The translations under genes were made by a program, and so were the position numbers. Shown piece by piece: positions 63,809 to 64,000 of a stretch of DNA of 64,000 nucleotides. Position 1 is the stretch's first letter; the number at the start of each line of letters is the position of its first letter. The DNA lies in contig NZ_BDCH01000012.1 in the NCBI RefSeq assembly GCF_001613405.1, positions 682,001 to 746,000 of the forward strand. The letters run 5' to 3'. Source of the stretch: Nocardia crassostreae. Its GTDB lineage: Bacteria; Actinomycetota; Actinomycetes; Mycobacteriales; Mycobacteriaceae. The notes beneath the pieces were generated by a model. The model was given only the letters and a program-made list of their open reading frames with translations, ran no database searches and had not been told where the DNA came from.

Positions 63809-64000
63809 TGGCCCCGTCCTTCTCTGATCTTTCGAAGCGGAGGTGGGTCCGCATCAACTCTCCGGGATTGGTCTGCGCCGCGAGCAGCGACAGCTCCCCG
63901 CACAGCACGGCGGCGGTGATGACAGCGAGTCGCCGGGCATTCCCGCCGGGCTCCCGGCTCTCGCGGCAGCCCAGGCGCGCCAGATTCGCCTCGACGAAAT
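63783..64000 (-). CDS. HMG-CoA reductase, C-terminal end (cut by window edge)
   Basis: Only the last 72 codons are visible. The text VLCGELSLLAAQTNPGELMR followed by THLRFERS is the C-terminus of class I HMG-CoA reductase. It is the first gene of this mevalonate operon seen here and continues past base 64000. Confidence 0.85.
   Translation of the reverse strand, partial: FVEANLARLGCRESREPGGNARRLAVITAAVLCGELSLLAAQTNPGELMRTHLRFERSEKDGANERAHRNP

Overview
The window is GC-rich actinobacterial DNA with GTG and TTG starts, dense TetR regulators, F420 enzymes, a 13E12-type (DUF222) HNH protein under a mycobacterial-type SOS box, and many ATGA-coupled operons. The composition and protein flavours fit Nocardia or a close relative. 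This is inference from protein resemblance; there is no rRNA here to confirm it.

Layout. 1-3.3 kb: a partial unknown gene, a cupin-like protein, a GT87 mannosyltransferase and a secreted protein. 3.3-9.3 kb: a complete branched-chain amino-acid-type ABC operon (G-F-H-M-binding protein) divergent from a PucR regulator. 9.4-13 kb: a small secreted protein, a VOC protein and a Mn/Fe ABC transporter behind a palindromic operator. 13-25.7 kb: accessory metabolism and regulation: six TetR-type proteins (five with a recognisable helix-turn-helix), DUF3237, SDR, a flavoprotein, a prolyl oligopeptidase, a YhgE/Pip-like membrane protein and GAF-ANTAR. 25.7-30 kb: an MFS exporter and an osmotic-stress group (MscL, BCCT carrier, two small hydrophilic helical proteins). 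30-41 kb: aldonolactone oxidase, a TetR/MFS pair, lipase, paired fluoride channels, phosphoglucomutase, MFS, a DsbA-like protein and the DUF222 HNH protein. tRNA-Ala(GGC) lies at 41.25 kb.

45-64 kb (right edge) looks like a biosynthetic gene cluster, all on the minus strand. It has a complete mevalonate operon (HMG-CoA reductase, cut by the window edge, then HMG-CoA synthase, MVK, MVD, PMK, type 2 IDI), a class I DAHP synthase, a STAND/LuxR regulator, F420-dependent glucose-6-phosphate dehydrogenase, an unusual SRPBCC plus deazaflavin-reductase fusion, a KAS III enzyme and an MFS exporter. It also has a pair resembling CreE and CreD, the aspartate-nitrosuccinate (ANS) nitrite-forming enzymes of diazo and N-N bond pathways. 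The inferred product is an aromatic or acyl meroterpenoid carrying a nitrous-acid-derived nitrogen (diazo, N-N, nitroso or nitro). Scaffold and prenyltransferase genes are not in the window and probably lie beyond 64 kb.

Reading-frame quality needs care. Seven genes are broken by single-base indels, six of them in or next to short mononucleotide runs. Two more carry in-frame nonsense codons, one TetR protein lacks its DNA-binding domain, and one MFS protein lacks its middle. The indels look partly like uncorrected sequencing errors. The nonsense codons and in-frame deletions are harder to dismiss that way.
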